A stretch of DNA of 64,000 nt from Helicobacter sp. TUL (lineage in GTDB: Bacteria > Campylobacterota > Campylobacteria > Campylobacterales > Helicobacteraceae). Positions 25,545 to 34,686 of this stretch are shown here, piece after piece (within the stretch, counting starts at the first letter, position 1; each line of letters opens with the position of its first letter). Made by a program: the position numbers and the translations under genes. The DNA lies in NCBI RefSeq assembly GCF_002287135.1, contig NZ_NESU01000002.1, forward strand, positions 62,001 to 126,000, in the 5' to 3' direction. The notes under the pieces were generated by a model. The model made no database searches, was not told where the DNA came from, and saw only the letters and a program-made list of their open reading frames with translations.

Positions 25545-27659
25545 ATGAAAAAATGGTTTAGCTCTTTGCGCATTGCGACAAAGCTTTTGTTTTCTGTGGC
25601 TGTGATTATGGTGCTTGGGATTGTGATCTTAGCGACTTCGATCGTGAGAGAGGTGAGTGATGATATCGTGGCAAATACCAAAAACACGATCACGCAGGCT
25701 TCTAAAAACTACGCCACGACGATGAAGGGGCTCTTTGATGAGACGATCACGCTTGCACGAGGCGTGGGCTCTGCGCTCAATGAAATCTATCGCAAAACTC
25801 CAAGAGAGCAAGTCAATCTCGAGAGTGTCTCAAGCATCATCAAAAATATGCTTGATAATAGCCACGCGACTTATAGTTTCTTATATCTCTTAGATCGTCC
25901 GGCAAATGCGACGAGCTTTGATAGTCGCTATTTTACAGAGAGTGGGAAGTTTGCTATCCTCTATCATAGCCTAAGCGAGGAGCGAGAGAGCACCCAGCTA
26001 GAGCAGGCACGCGATGGAGTGGTAAATATCCCGGTGATCCGCCGAGTGCTAGATGAAGCCCAAAAAGGCGAGCAAAAGGCTTATGTGGGACAGCCAGCGA
26101 TGTTAAACTTCGGTAGCGGCGAGTTTTTGGGGCTGAACATTGTGTATCCTATATTTGATTCAAGCAAGAAGCTTTTGGGGATTGTCGGCTATACCTTTAG
26201 CCTAGTGGATATTTCTAATAAGCTCACTGATCCTAAATTAGACTTATACGCGGGCAATCTTAGAATCCTTATGACAGATACGGGTATCATCGCCATTCAC
26301 AACAACCCCAAACTGATCTTAGAAAATATGGGCAAAGCCAATCCGCGCCCAGAAGCCAAAAACACGCTCAATGCCATCGCGACACGCACCAGCGGTGTGT
26401 TTGATGACTATGTCGCGACTACGGGCGATGCAAGCTATGCAAGTGTGGAATCTTTTAGCACGATCAATGACACAAGCCACTGGTCAATCCTCGTAACCGC
26501 ACCCAAAAAAGAAGTGTTAAAGCCTTTGTATGCGTTGCAGATTCACATTGCGATGTTGGCTGTTGTGTTTTTGCTTGTCGTGATGATAGTCGTGTGGTAT
26601 TGTGTGAGGAAAATCGTGGGCGCAAGGCTACCTATTATCCTAAACACCCTCCTAAACTTCTTTAGACTCCTCAATCACGAAAAGGTAGAGGTCAAACCCA
26701 TCATCATTAGGGCAAATGATGAACTAGGAGCTATGGGCAGAGCCATCAATGAAAATATAGAGAAAGCCAAATCAGACTTAGACCAAGACTCCGCTCTTGT
26801 CAATGAATCTCTTGATGTGATTAATTATACACGCGAAGGTCATGCTGATAGACGCATTACACTAAAAGGTGCTAATCCCCAGCTAAACACCCTAAAAGAT
26901 TCTGTTAATCAACTCCTAGACTTACTCTCCTCTGCTATTGGTAATGACTTACCAGAGCTTAATCGTGTCTTTGATAGCTTTGTTAAGCTTGACTTCTCCA
27001 CACAAGTCAAAGACGCACAAGGTAGAGTAGAAGTTGTTACTAATACATTAGGTGAAGAAATTAGACAAATGCTACAAGCTTCCTCAAACTTCGCCAAAGA
27101 CTTAGCAGCCCAAAGTGAAGAGTTAAAAACCTCTATGCAAAAACTCACAGAAGGATCTCAATCTCAAGCTAGCTCACTAGAACAATCTGCAGCAGCAGTA
27201 GAAGAGATAAGCTCATCAATGCAAAATGTCAGTGATAAGACCATAGAAGCTACCAAACAAGCAGAGGATATTAAAAACATCGTAGGAGTGATAAAAGACA
27301 TAGCAGACCAAACCAATCTCTTAGCTTTAAATGCTGCTATAGAAGCAGCAAGAGCAGGAGAGCATGGTAGAGGCTTTGCAGTAGTAGCAGATGAAGTAAG
27401 AAAGCTAGCAGAGAGAACGACTAAATCACTAGGAGAGATAGAGGCTAATGTCAATATCTTAGTGCAATCTGTCAATGAAATGAGTGAATCTATACGAGAG
27501 CAAACAGAAGGTTTATCACAGATTAATGAGGCTATTGCTCAATTAGAAGGAGTTACTCAAGAGAATGTAGAAGTAGCTAATAATACTAATGAGATTACTC
27601 AAAAGGTAAATACTATAGCTGATGAGATATTAGCTGATGTGGAGAGGAAGAAGTTCTAA
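25545..27659 (+). CDS. Methyl-accepting chemotaxis protein with Cache sensor
   Basis: The 704-residue receptor starts at ATG 25545 (or 25542) behind an AAGGGGGGA ribosome site. An open frame continues upstream to 25392 but crosses the T tract and is not needed. The first membrane helix is about residues 11-32 and the second about 327-349, enclosing a large periplasmic double-Cache-like domain. HAMP-like linkers and a helical signalling domain follow, with tip [20 protein letters not shown]. The first half is richer in G+C and uses CGC/AGC/ATC codons, whereas the last 750 bases switch to AGA/GTA/TTA, suggesting a mosaic gene. The ligand is unknown. Confidence 0.92.
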   Translation: MKKWFSSLRIATKLLFSVAVIMVLGIVILATSIVREVSDDIVANTKNTITQASKNYATTMKGLFDETITLARGVGSALNEIYRKTPREQVNLESVSSIIKNMLDNSHATYSFLYLLDRPANATSFDSRYFTESGKFAILYHSLSEERESTQLEQARDGVVNIPVIRRVLDEAQKGEQKAYVGQPAMLNFGSGEFLGLNIVYPIFDSSKKLLGIVGYTFSLVDISNKLTDPKLDLYAGNLRILMTDTGIIAIHNNPKLILENMGKANPRPEAKNTLNAIATRTSGVFDDYVATTGDASYASVESFSTINDTSHWSILVTAPKKEVLKPLYALQIHIAMLAVVFLLVVMIVVWYCVRKIVGARLPIILNTLLNFFRLLNHEKVEVKPIIIRANDELGAMGRAINENIEKAKSDLDQDSALVNESLDVINYTREGHADRRITLKGANPQLNTLKDSVNQLLDLLSSAIGNDLPELNRVFDSFVKLDFSTQVKDAQGRVEVVTNTLGEEIRQMLQASSNFAKDLAAQSEELKTSMQKLTEGSQSQASSLEQSAAAVEEISSSMQNVSDKTIEATKQAEDIKNIVGVIKDIADQTNLLALNAAIEAARAGEHGRGFAVVADEVRKLAERTTKSLGEIEANVNILVQSVNEMSESIREQTEGLSQINEAIAQLEGVTQENVEVANNTNEITQKVNTIADEILADVERKKF

Positions 27660-27733
27660 AACACGCGTATTATGCTCTGTGAAATTTGCTACAAAACCTT
27701 AGGTTTGATGTAATCTTTTGAAGCAAAAAGTTG

Positions 27734-27739
27734 TATAAT
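27734..27739 (+). promoter_or_regulatory. -10 box for ccoG
   Basis: TATAAT preceded by TTG lies 31 bases before the ATG at 27770, in a 110-base gap that otherwise shows no structure. Confidence 0.65.
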
Positions 27740-27769
27740 TATTTACTCATCACAACATAAGGATTTTGT

Positions 27770-29203
27770 ATGCAACCCACTACACAAAAGCAGGTGTTTT
27801 ATCGCAAAAAACGCTATCTTGTTTATGCTATCGCGGCGGTGGTATTACTAAGCTTCCCTTTTATCACTATTGATGGCACACATCTTTTTTTACTCTCTTT
27901 TGAACATGGAGAGCTACATTTATTAGGCACGCGATTTAATATGCAAGAATTGTATTTAATGCCATTTTTGCTTATTTTGCTTTTTGTGGGAATCTTTTTT
28001 CTCACGACATTGGCAGGTCGTCTTTGGTGTGGCTGGGCGTGCCCACAAACCATTTTCCGTGTCATTTATCGTGATTTATTACAAACTACTATTTTTGGTT
28101 TGCGTAAAAAAATTTCCAACAAACAACAACCTATGCGCCTTGAAAGTTTTGCTGATAAACTAAAGGCTACCCTTGCTTTTGTGATTATCGCATTTTTGTG
28201 CCTTGTTGCTGCAGCAAACCTTATGTGGTTTTTTGTCCCACCGGAAGATTTTTTCTCATATATTACAAATCCTTTAGATCACCCTGTGCTTATGGTGTTT
28301 TGGTTAGGCTTTGGGATATTTTTTATTTTTGATATTACCTTTATTCAAGAGAATTTTTGTATTTATATCTGCCCATATTGCCGTGTGCAATCTGTGTTGT
28401 ATGATAATGATACGCTTATGCCTACTTATAATTACAATCGTGGAGGATTTGTATATGATAAGCACGGCACAAAAATTACCCAAAAGCTAAAATTTATTGA
28501 TCCAAATGCTGAATGCATAGAATGTGAACAATGCGTCAAGGTGTGTCCTACACATATCGATATACGCAAGGGTATGCAATTAGAATGTATTAACTGCCTT
28601 GAATGTGTTGATGCTTGCACAGGTGTAATGGGCAAGCTTAATAAGCCTTCACTTGTTTCTTGGACTTCTCCTACAGCTATGGAGCATAGCAAAAAAGTTC
28701 AATATTTTAGATTCAAAACTATTGCATATATTGTTGTGCTTAGTGTCGTGTTTGTTACATTATTGGTGGTAAGCACCAAAAAAGAAGGTATGCTTTTGAA
28801 TATCAACACGACTTCTGAATTGTATAAGATTCGCACACAAGAGGTTGTTGATAATACCTTTAGGGCAGTCTTTCATAATACAGATAGTGTAGATCATGAA
28901 TTTTCTGTAGAAATTGTAAGCCCTAATAAAGATTTTGATATTGCATCAAGACTTGAGATTATCAAACCAAAAGAGCCTTTTGTTGTCAAAGCAGGGCAAA
29001 AGATTACACAAATGATCACCATAAGGGCAAGAGAGAATCTTTCTCGAAGTGATAGGGGTGATAGTATCTATCCAATCGTGTTGCGCTCGTTTGCAATTGA
29101 TGATAAGGATCGCATTTTTGCTAAACGCAAAACAAACTTTACATACCCAAGTCAAGAAACAATTCAAACTTACTTGCAAAAACACCAAGAAATCGCAAAA
29201 TAA
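27770..29203 (+). CDS. ccoG: cbb3 oxidase assembly protein CcoG (FixG/RdxA family)
   Basis: The 477-residue inner-membrane iron-sulfur protein helps assemble cbb3-type cytochrome oxidase by handling copper. Membrane helices lie near residues 17-35, 62-82, 135-157 and 180-200, with CGWACPQT in the second loop. Two 4Fe-4S motifs follow: CIECEQCVKVCP and CINCLECVDAC. A fifth helix (about 318-338) precedes a C-terminal Ig-like FixG domain. The cbb3 structural genes are not adjacent. Confidence 0.93.
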   Translation: MQPTTQKQVFYRKKRYLVYAIAAVVLLSFPFITIDGTHLFLLSFEHGELHLLGTRFNMQELYLMPFLLILLFVGIFFLTTLAGRLWCGWACPQTIFRVIYRDLLQTTIFGLRKKISNKQQPMRLESFADKLKATLAFVIIAFLCLVAAANLMWFFVPPEDFFSYITNPLDHPVLMVFWLGFGIFFIFDITFIQENFCIYICPYCRVQSVLYDNDTLMPTYNYNRGGFVYDKHGTKITQKLKFIDPNAECIECEQCVKVCPTHIDIRKGMQLECINCLECVDACTGVMGKLNKPSLVSWTSPTAMEHSKKVQYFRFKTIAYIVVLSVVFVTLLVVSTKKEGMLLNINTTSELYKIRTQEVVDNTFRAVFHNTDSVDHEFSVEIVSPNKDFDIASRLEIIKPKEPFVVKAGQKITQMITIRARENLSRSDRGDSIYPIVLRSFAIDDKDRIFAKRKTNFTYPSQETIQTYLQKHQEIAK

Positions 29204-29213
29204 GTCCATTATC

Positions 29214-29242
29214 CACTAGAATCTGTTGGGCAGATTCTAGTG
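29214..29242. terminator. Bidirectional terminator built from two AGAWTCT copies
   Basis: A perfect 12-base-pair stem, CACTAGAATCTG and its complement, flanks the loop TTGGG between the convergent ccoG and rpe genes. Each arm contains one copy of the window-wide motif in inverted arrangement. The tail TGTTTAG is only weakly T-rich. Confidence 0.75.
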
Positions 29243-29245
29243 TGT

Positions 29246-29899
29246 TTAGATCCTTAGACTTTCTACAGCCTCATAATAATCTTTTGCGCCAAAGATATAG
29301 CTTCCTGCCACTACCATATCCGCACCATTTTCTTTGACTAAAACAATATTTTGTGCGCTGATACCGCCATCAATTTCAATAAGGCATTGAGGATTGAGTT
29401 CATCACGTAAGATTCGTAAATCACGAAGCTTTTGGAGCGTATAGGGGATAAATTTTTGTCCCCCAAAGCCCGGATTCACACTCATAAGTAGCACCAAATC
29501 AATTTTTGGCAATATATAGCGGAGATTTTCAAGGCTTGTGTGTGGGTTTAGCACTACACCAGCTTTGATACCCTGTGATTTAATCTCTTCTATTAGCCTA
29601 TCAAGATGACATACTTCTTCGATATGCACACTCAAAAATGCGGGTTTAAGAGGCGCAAAAAGTTTGACAAAAAATTCACTATTGCGTGTCATTAGGTGAA
29701 TATCAAGTGGTTTTGTAGCAATTTTGGCAATTTTTTCTACAACAAGTGGTCCTATGGTGAGATTTGGCACAAAATGTCCGTCCATTACATCAATGTGCAA
29801 ATAATCACATGTAGTTGCGCAAATAGCTTCCACTTCTTTTCCTAGATTCAAAAAATCTGCTGACAATAAGCTTGGTGCGACAAGCATTGTTTTTTTCAT
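29246..29899 (-). CDS. rpe: Ribulose-phosphate 3-epimerase
   Basis: The 217-residue TIM barrel interconverts ribulose 5-phosphate and xylulose 5-phosphate in the pentose phosphate pathway. Motifs include VAPSLLSADF, HIDVMDGHFVPNLTIG, DIHLMT, SVNPGFGGQKF and EIDGGISAQN, covering the metal ligands and phosphate site. I place the start at ATG 29899, which follows AAAGGA; an upstream in-frame start at 29932 adds non-family residues. It is last in the leftward run with a small hypothetical and an exonuclease. Confidence 0.95.
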   Translation of the reverse strand: MKKTMLVAPSLLSADFLNLGKEVEAICATTCDYLHIDVMDGHFVPNLTIGPLVVEKIAKIATKPLDIHLMTRNSEFFVKLFAPLKPAFLSVHIEEVCHLDRLIEEIKSQGIKAGVVLNPHTSLENLRYILPKIDLVLLMSVNPGFGGQKFIPYTLQKLRDLRILRDELNPQCLIEIDGGISAQNIVLVKENGADMVVAGSYIFGAKDYYEAVESLRI

Positions 29900-29945
29900 A
29901 TGTTTATCCTTTGTATGCAAAATTACACGCATTGTAGCATGTTGT

Positions 29946-30182
29946 TTAGTCCGCTGTGCTTAAGCCCTTTAGCCATTGGCTATGTTGTGTTATATGATCT
30001 TTTTGGAGTAGATTATCGCGTAGAGATTCTAAGTCTTGGCATGTAAGCGCACCCATTACTTCTGCGCTTAATATTGTTTCATGAGATGTAACACTTAGGG
30101 CATTGAGAAGATTTTGGATTTCATCAATCAATGCACCTTTTGTTGTTATCTCGCCATTTTTGGTCGTATGTGGAGTTTGCAT
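29946..30182 (-). CDS. Small conserved hypothetical protein
   Basis: The 78-residue soluble protein starts at ATG 30182 after AAGGAC. It is acidic and helical, with no motif that I recognise and no signal peptide or membrane segment. It lies 8 bases after the exonuclease gene and 46 bases before rpe, in the same direction, so it is probably cotranscribed. I assign no function. Confidence 0.65.
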   Translation of the reverse strand: MQTPHTTKNGEITTKGALIDEIQNLLNALSVTSHETILSAEVMGALTCQDLESLRDNLLQKDHITQHSQWLKGLSTAD

Positions 30183-30190
30183 ATCTGTCC

Positions 30191-31048
30191 TTATATGGTA
30201 AATGTGGCTAATTCTTGTGCGATTTGTGTATGAAAAGATTCAAAATAGCCCTGATTTTGTGGTAGTTTTGCTTGAAATTCTTGGAGAATTAACACATAAT
30301 CACTTTCTAAAAGCTCACCTTTTAGCACTAAATATTTGAGGTATAACCAATAGGTATTTAGCACATCGCTTTGGCAATATTCTTGTATCTTTTCTAGCGC
30401 CTCTTTGTTTGTGAGATGTGGGTCAAAAAATATCTCATGCACTTGAGAACCACTCACATCATATTTTCCTACAATGCCACACATTTTGCACACAGAATCT
30501 AAGGTAAGTCCGCGCACAGCACCAAATCCACCAAGACTATCTAGTAAGTCTGTGTGAAAATTTTCGGCATAGCGTTGGCGGTAATTTTCCCATTTATTTT
30601 TGTTGTATTGGGGATTATTGATTTCAAAATACGCACCAGCTTGGATATGATACCGCATAGCGCGTAATGTAAGAGCCACCATATCAAATCCCCTACCATT
30701 AAAACTTACAATACTTGGTTGTTTGGCATTAAACCATTCCCAAAAATCTCGCAAAATCCCAGATTCTAGATTATTTAGGGCTTGTAAGTCTCTCGTGCTT
30801 TGCATATATGCTTCACTTGCTTTAAGTCCGAAGTTTCCGACTTTTATGAAATGCCCAAAATCATCACATAGCACACTTGAAATGCTAATGATACGATGAA
30901 AGGGGATAGGCAAAAACTCTGATCCGCTTTTTTGGGCTTGGTGTGCGAATGCTTGTGTGCATATTGCAAGCTCATCGCCATCAAAACCAAAATTTTGCGC
31001 AAGTAAATAGGTATCAGGAATAGTTTCTATATCAAGGACACAAATCAT
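30191..31048 (-). CDS. Predicted DEDDy 3'-5' exonuclease (PolB-exo-like)
   Basis: The 285-residue protein has the exonuclease I motif VLDIETIPD at residues 4-12 (Asp and Glu metal ligands), motif II around [16 protein letters not shown], and motif [19 protein letters not shown], where Asp and Tyr fit the DEDDy class. It matches the stand-alone DNA_pol_B_exo2 family of predicted 3'-5' exonucleases, whose cellular substrate is not established. The ATG at 31048 follows GGAGG. It is the first gene of the run leading to rpe. Confidence 0.82.
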   Translation of the reverse strand: MICVLDIETIPDTYLLAQNFGFDGDELAICTQAFAHQAQKSGSEFLPIPFHRIISISSVLCDDFGHFIKVGNFGLKASEAYMQSTRDLQALNNLESGILRDFWEWFNAKQPSIVSFNGRGFDMVALTLRAMRYHIQAGAYFEINNPQYNKNKWENYRQRYAENFHTDLLDSLGGFGAVRGLTLDSVCKMCGIVGKYDVSGSQVHEIFFDPHLTNKEALEKIQEYCQSDVLNTYWLYLKYLVLKGELLESDYVLILQEFQAKLPQNQGYFESFHTQIAQELATFTI

Positions 31049-31075
31049 TTAAGCCTCCTTATACGCGAGATAGGA

Positions 31076-31081
31076 TACAAT
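31076..31081 (+). promoter_or_regulatory. -10 box for purH
   Basis: TACAAT lies 45 bases before the purH ATG, in the 77-base divergent gap with the exonuclease gene. Confidence 0.55.
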
Positions 31082-31125
31082 CGAAGTTTTATTATTGTAG
31101 CAAAGTTCGCATAAAAGGAAACAAA

Positions 31126-32667
31126 ATGTATGCATTGCTTAGTGTAAGCGATAAAAGTGGAATTGTAGAATTTGGCAAGGAATTAGTGAATCTTGGATAC
31201 AAGATTTTAAGCACAGGCGGCACGCTAAAAGCTTTGCAAGAATCGGGTGTGTGTGCGGAGGAAGTAAGTAACTATACGCAAAGCCCAGAAATGTTTGATG
31301 GTAGGGTAAAAACATTGCACCCTAAGATTCATGGAGGGATTTTGTATCGTCGAGATGATGAGGCACATATAAAAAGCGCTCAAGAATACAATATAGATTC
31401 TATTAGTCTTGTGTGTGTGAATCTCTATCCTTTTAAGCAGACAATCGAGCGCACAGATGATTTTGGCGAGATTATTGAAAATATTGATATTGGTGGTCCT
31501 GCTATGGTGCGTTCGGCAGCAAAGAATTTTCATAGTGTGCTTATTGTAACCGATCCCAATGATTATACGCGCGTGATAGAGAATCTAAAACACCAAAACA
31601 ATACGCTAGAGTTTCGCACCGAGCTTATGATAAAGGCTTATGAGCATACAGCAAGTTATGATTCTATGATTGCTAATTATATGAATAAGCGATTTAAACA
31701 AGGTTTTGGTGATAAGCAATTTATCGTGGGCAAAAAAGTGTTTGATACACGTTATGGGGAAAACCCTCATCAAAAAGGTGCACTCTATGAGTTTAGTGAG
31801 TTTTTTAGCCAACATTTGTGTATAAAAAAGGGTGAGCCAAGTTTTAATAACCTCACAGATATTAATGCAGCTATTAGTATCGCGAGTGCGTTTGGTGAAT
31901 GTAGTGCCGTGTGTATAGTAAAACACGGGAATCCTTGTGGCTTTGCTATCAAAGAGAATTTGCTAGATTCGTATGTGAGTGCGCTTATGTGTGATAGTGT
32001 GAGTGCGTATGGAGGTGTGGTAGCGCTTAATGGTGTTATTGATGAAACATTGGCGCGAAAAATGAATGAAATTTTTATTGAAGTGATTGTGTGCGCAGGT
32101 ATCAGTGATGCAGCATTGAAGGTTTTTGAATCTAAAAAACGCACAAAGATTTTTACCTATGCTTTGCAGGGACAAAATGTGTTACATTTACCGCGAGATT
32201 CTTATGATTTCAAGCATATCCAAGGTGGATTTTTGTATCAGCAAAGCGATAGCGTAGGCGCTCACGAAGTGGCACAAGCAACATGTATGACAAAACAAGT
32301 CGCCACGCCTTCGCAATTTAAGGATTTAGAGATTGCATATAAGGTAGCAAGTTTAACAAAGTCTAATTGTGTTGTGTATGTCAAAGATGGTGCTGTGGTT
32401 GCTATTGGTATGGGTATGACAAGCAGAGTTGATGCTTCTAGAGCGGCTATTGCAAAGGCGCAAGATATGGGCTTAGATTTGCAAGGGTGTGTGTTGGCTT
32501 CAGAAGCCTTTTTCCCATTCCGAGATAGTATCGATATGGCACATAGTGTTGGTGTGTCGGCAGTGATTCAACCAGGTGGCAGCATACGCGATGATGAAGT
32601 AATAGCGGCATGTGATGAGTTTGGTATAGCGATGTATTTTACACATACAAGGCATTTTTTACACTAG
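31126..32667 (+). CDS. purH: Bifunctional AICAR formyltransferase/IMP cyclohydrolase
   Basis: The 513-residue enzyme performs the last two steps of purine synthesis. The N-terminal cyclohydrolase (MGS-like) domain shows [25 protein letters not shown] and [14 protein letters not shown]. The C-terminal transformylase shows [25 protein letters not shown] and the final [33 protein letters not shown]. Both domains are complete. It is a single-gene unit on this strand; rpsU converges on it. Confidence 0.96.
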   Translation: MYALLSVSDKSGIVEFGKELVNLGYKILSTGGTLKALQESGVCAEEVSNYTQSPEMFDGRVKTLHPKIHGGILYRRDDEAHIKSAQEYNIDSISLVCVNLYPFKQTIERTDDFGEIIENIDIGGPAMVRSAAKNFHSVLIVTDPNDYTRVIENLKHQNNTLEFRTELMIKAYEHTASYDSMIANYMNKRFKQGFGDKQFIVGKKVFDTRYGENPHQKGALYEFSEFFSQHLCIKKGEPSFNNLTDINAAISIASAFGECSAVCIVKHGNPCGFAIKENLLDSYVSALMCDSVSAYGGVVALNGVIDETLARKMNEIFIEVIVCAGISDAALKVFESKKRTKIFTYALQGQNVLHLPRDSYDFKHIQGGFLYQQSDSVGAHEVAQATCMTKQVATPSQFKDLEIAYKVASLTKSNCVVYVKDGAVVAIGMGMTSRVDASRAAIAKAQDMGLDLQGCVLASEAFFPFRDSIDMAHSVGVSAVIQPGGSIRDDEVIAACDEFGIAMYFTHTRHFLH

Positions 32668-32702
32668 AATAAAATGAAATAGTAATAGGAGATTTTGTGT
32701 GA

Positions 32703-32724
32703 TGTCTCCAAAATATTGGAGACA
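32703..32724. terminator. Hairpin between convergent purH and rpsU
   Basis: A perfect eight-base-pair stem TGTCTCCA/TGGAGACA with loop AAATAT fills the 66-base convergent gap. Neither side has a long T run, so termination is likely but inferred. Confidence 0.55.
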
Positions 32725-32733
32725 CTAAAAAAT

Positions 32734-32946
32734 TTAGAGTCTAGACTCGTAGCGACGAAGCATATATAAGCGCTTGAGTAATTTTTTCTTAGCGTTTATC
32801 TTTTGCTTTTTACGGCGTTCTGTTTGTGGTTCGAAAAATCTTCTAGCTCTTGTTTCTGTAACCACAAGATTTCTATCAGTTTGTTTTTTGAATTTTCTGT
32901 AAGCTTCATCGAAGCTTTCATTTTCACGCACCTTGATACCTGGCAT
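32734..32946 (-). CDS. rpsU: 30S ribosomal protein S21
   Basis: The 70-residue basic protein begins [20 protein letters not shown] and ends in [14 protein letters not shown], the full S21 sequence of Helicobacter type. I place the start at 32946; an upstream in-frame start at 32985 lies over the promoter -10 box. The ribosome site before 32946 is weak (GGGTGATG), as often seen for S21. Confidence 0.95.
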   Translation of the reverse strand: MPGIKVRENESFDEAYRKFKKQTDRNLVVTETRARRFFEPQTERRKKQKINAKKKLLKRLYMLRRYESRL

Positions 32947-32983
32947 ATACATCACCCACTTTCTTTTATAAAATGAAGCCGAC

Positions 32984-32989
32984 ATTGTA
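32984..32989 (-). promoter_or_regulatory. -10 box for rpsU
   Basis: TACAAT is read on the minus strand 38 bases before the S21 start codon; it supports the shorter S21 start. Confidence 0.55.
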
Positions 32990-33028
32990 TGGCAAAAAAA
33001 CTAAAACAAATATTAAGGAATACTTGGA

Positions 33029-33034
33029 TACAAT
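33029..33034 (+). promoter_or_regulatory. -10 box for tRNA-Arg
   Basis: TACAAT preceded by GGA lies 21 bases before the mature tRNA 5' end, allowing a short leader. Confidence 0.6.
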
Positions 33035-33054
33035 ACCGCCTTTTATGTTTGTAT

Positions 33055-33131
33055 GTGCTCGTAGCTCAGCTGAATAGAGCAACAGGTTGCGGTCCTGTAG
33101 GTCGGGGGTTTGAATCCCTCCGAGCACACCA
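33055..33131 (+). tRNA. tRNA-Arg, anticodon GCG
   Basis: The 77-base cloverleaf is complete: a seven-pair acceptor stem (33055-33061 with 33121-33127), D stem GCTC/GAGC, anticodon stem ACAGG/CCTGT with loop TTGCGGT, T stem with one G-T pair, and an encoded CCA. The anticodon at 33089-33091 is GCG, reading CGC and CGT. Most bacteria read these with an ACG anticodon deaminated to inosine. The D loop has A in place of G19 and the T loop has T in place of C56, a compensating change at the elbow pair. Confidence 0.95.
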
Positions 33132-33197
33132 TTTCTCACTTACATCTTCACATAAGCTATGCTTCTCTTAGTTTTTGGTATCATTATCTACAGGTTT

Positions 33198-33203
33198 TAT
33201 AAT
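33198..33203 (+). promoter_or_regulatory. -10 box for mlaD
   Basis: TATAAT lies 29 bases before the mlaD ATG, in the 100-base gap after the tRNA, so mlaD need not depend on the tRNA promoter. Confidence 0.6.
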
Positions 33204-33231
33204 TATTATTTTTTAGTTTAGGTTGGATCTA

Positions 33232-34002
33232 ATGGAACGCAATGTCAAATATGTCAGTATAGGTATTGTTTTTCTTGGGATTGTGATAGGGTTTTGTGTT
33301 TTTGTCTTGTGGTTGGGGCGATTTGATTTTGGTGTGAGTAAATACAAGACATATTATATTTTGACACAAGATGAAACTTCAGCAGTCGGAGTAAATACGC
33401 CTGTGAAATTTAAGGGCATAGCAGTGGGAAAAATCGATAGTGTAAGCTTTGAGGATCTCGCGCAAGGTGTCATCAAGATTACATTGTCTATAGATTCTAA
33501 TTTGGAAGTGCGTGAAGATTCATATATTAGCATTGCCTCAAGCGGTCTTGCCGGAGCAAATTATCTTGCATTTTATCAGGGACAAAGCCCGCAACTCAAT
33601 ACTTCACATATCATAGAATTCAAAAAAGGCGGACTTGATATTTTGCTTCAAAAAGTCGAAGCCATAGGAGATAAGGGACTTAGTGTGCTAAGTGGTGTAA
33701 GTGAGCTTACTAGCCCACAGACAATTGAGAATCTCCAAAAAACCCTTTTGTATCTCTCTCAAATGAGCCAAGATATGGCGCATATCATGAAGCGCTTAGA
33801 TTCTATTACCGCAAATATTGACACAAACCTTCAATCTGGTCAATATGATTTTCGCTCTATGCTTAATCCTAGTCTTTTGCAACTTCAAGAAACACTTTTG
33901 CAAGCTGATCATTTCTTTTCTAAAGCCACGCATTTGGTGGATAAGATTGAAAAAAATCCATACGATAGTCTTTTTGGTAAAAAACGCAGCAGTGATGAAT
34001 AA
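33232..34002 (+). CDS. mlaD: MlaD-family (MCE domain) lipid-transport protein
   Basis: The 256-residue protein starts at ATG 33232 after AGGTTGGA; a TTG three codons upstream is less likely. One N-terminal membrane helix (about residues 7-28) is followed by an MCE domain (VGVNTPVKFKGIAVGKIDSV, ASSGLAGANYLAFY) and a helical tail. MlaD proteins form hexameric rings on an ABC permease and move phospholipid between inner and outer membranes. The ABC ATPase and permease genes are not in this window. An auxiliary lipoprotein gene follows. Confidence 0.9.
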   Translation: MERNVKYVSIGIVFLGIVIGFCVFVLWLGRFDFGVSKYKTYYILTQDETSAVGVNTPVKFKGIAVGKIDSVSFEDLAQGVIKITLSIDSNLEVREDSYISIASSGLAGANYLAFYQGQSPQLNTSHIIEFKKGGLDILLQKVEAIGDKGLSVLSGVSELTSPQTIENLQKTLLYLSQMSQDMAHIMKRLDSITANIDTNLQSGQYDFRSMLNPSLLQLQETLLQADHFFSKATHLVDKIEKNPYDSLFGKKRSSDE

Positions 34003-34033
34003 TGTGTAATCCCCAAACATATAAGGAGTGGAT

Positions 34034-34612
34034 ATGAAGCTAAGGTATATTGTTATAGGTTGTATTGTGGCGTTATATGCAGGATGCGTGAGTGTAGATA
34101 TAAAAACAGAGATACCAGATGTAAGTTTTTATGACATTTCTTTGCATACCCAAAAGATTCTCAAAAATCCCAAACATAGCTATGGCACGATCATAAGCGC
34201 GGCAATGCCCTATGATAGCACAGACATATACAAGCTAGATTTGCAAAGTCTTCGCACGCGCATTATCCCAAATGTTCAATGGGTAAGCAAACCAAAAGAA
34301 ATGCTTATCGCGACTTTGAGTGGTATGATGAGTGAGCAGGGGCTAAATCTCATTAAGCCGCCATTTGGGAGTGTGAAGGTAGATAAGATTTTAAAGCTTC
34401 ATATTGATAAGATTCTTATTATTCAAAGAGATGGGAAGGATTATGCCACATTAAGCATACATTATGATCTTTTAAGCGCCAAAGATGCAGGGGTATTGAA
34501 AAATGGCGTGATTGTGCGTGAAAAAGAAATACTCAATATGCAAGATTTTGCGCCAATATTTTTGAAGCTAAGCCAAGAGGTGTTTTCTGAAATCATTGGG
34601 CAGATTTTGTAG
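34034..34612 (+). CDS. ABC-type transport auxiliary lipoprotein
   Basis: The 192-residue protein starts at ATG 34034 after AAGGAG. A short signal ends in ALYAGC with Cys18 as the probable lipidated residue. The mature part resembles the ABC_trans_aux family (YDSTDIYKLDLQSLRTRIIPNVQWVSKPKEM has the typical pattern of a LpqW/PqiC-like partner). These lipoproteins accompany MCE transporters, which fits mlaD 31 bases upstream. It ends before the T14 tract that starts the taxis unit. Confidence 0.78.
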   Translation: MKLRYIVIGCIVALYAGCVSVDIKTEIPDVSFYDISLHTQKILKNPKHSYGTIISAAMPYDSTDIYKLDLQSLRTRIIPNVQWVSKPKEMLIATLSGMMSEQGLNLIKPPFGSVKVDKILKLHIDKILIIQRDGKDYATLSIHYDLLSAKDAGVLKNGVIVREKEILNMQDFAPIFLKLSQEVFSEIIGQIL

Positions 34613-34633
34613 TCTTATATTTTATTAAGAGTC

Positions 34634-34655
34634 TTTTTTTTTTTTTTGATACAAT
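34634..34655 (+). promoter_or_regulatory. T14 tract abutting -10 box of cetB-cetA
   Basis: Fourteen consecutive T residues (34634-34647) end two bases before the -10 box TACAAT (34650-34655), 31 bases before the cetB ATG. The tract replaces the spacer and -35 region, so its length should set promoter strength. Phase variation is inferred. Confidence 0.65.
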
Positions 34656-34686
34656 TCCGCGCATTTTTATAACATATGGAGGAAAA

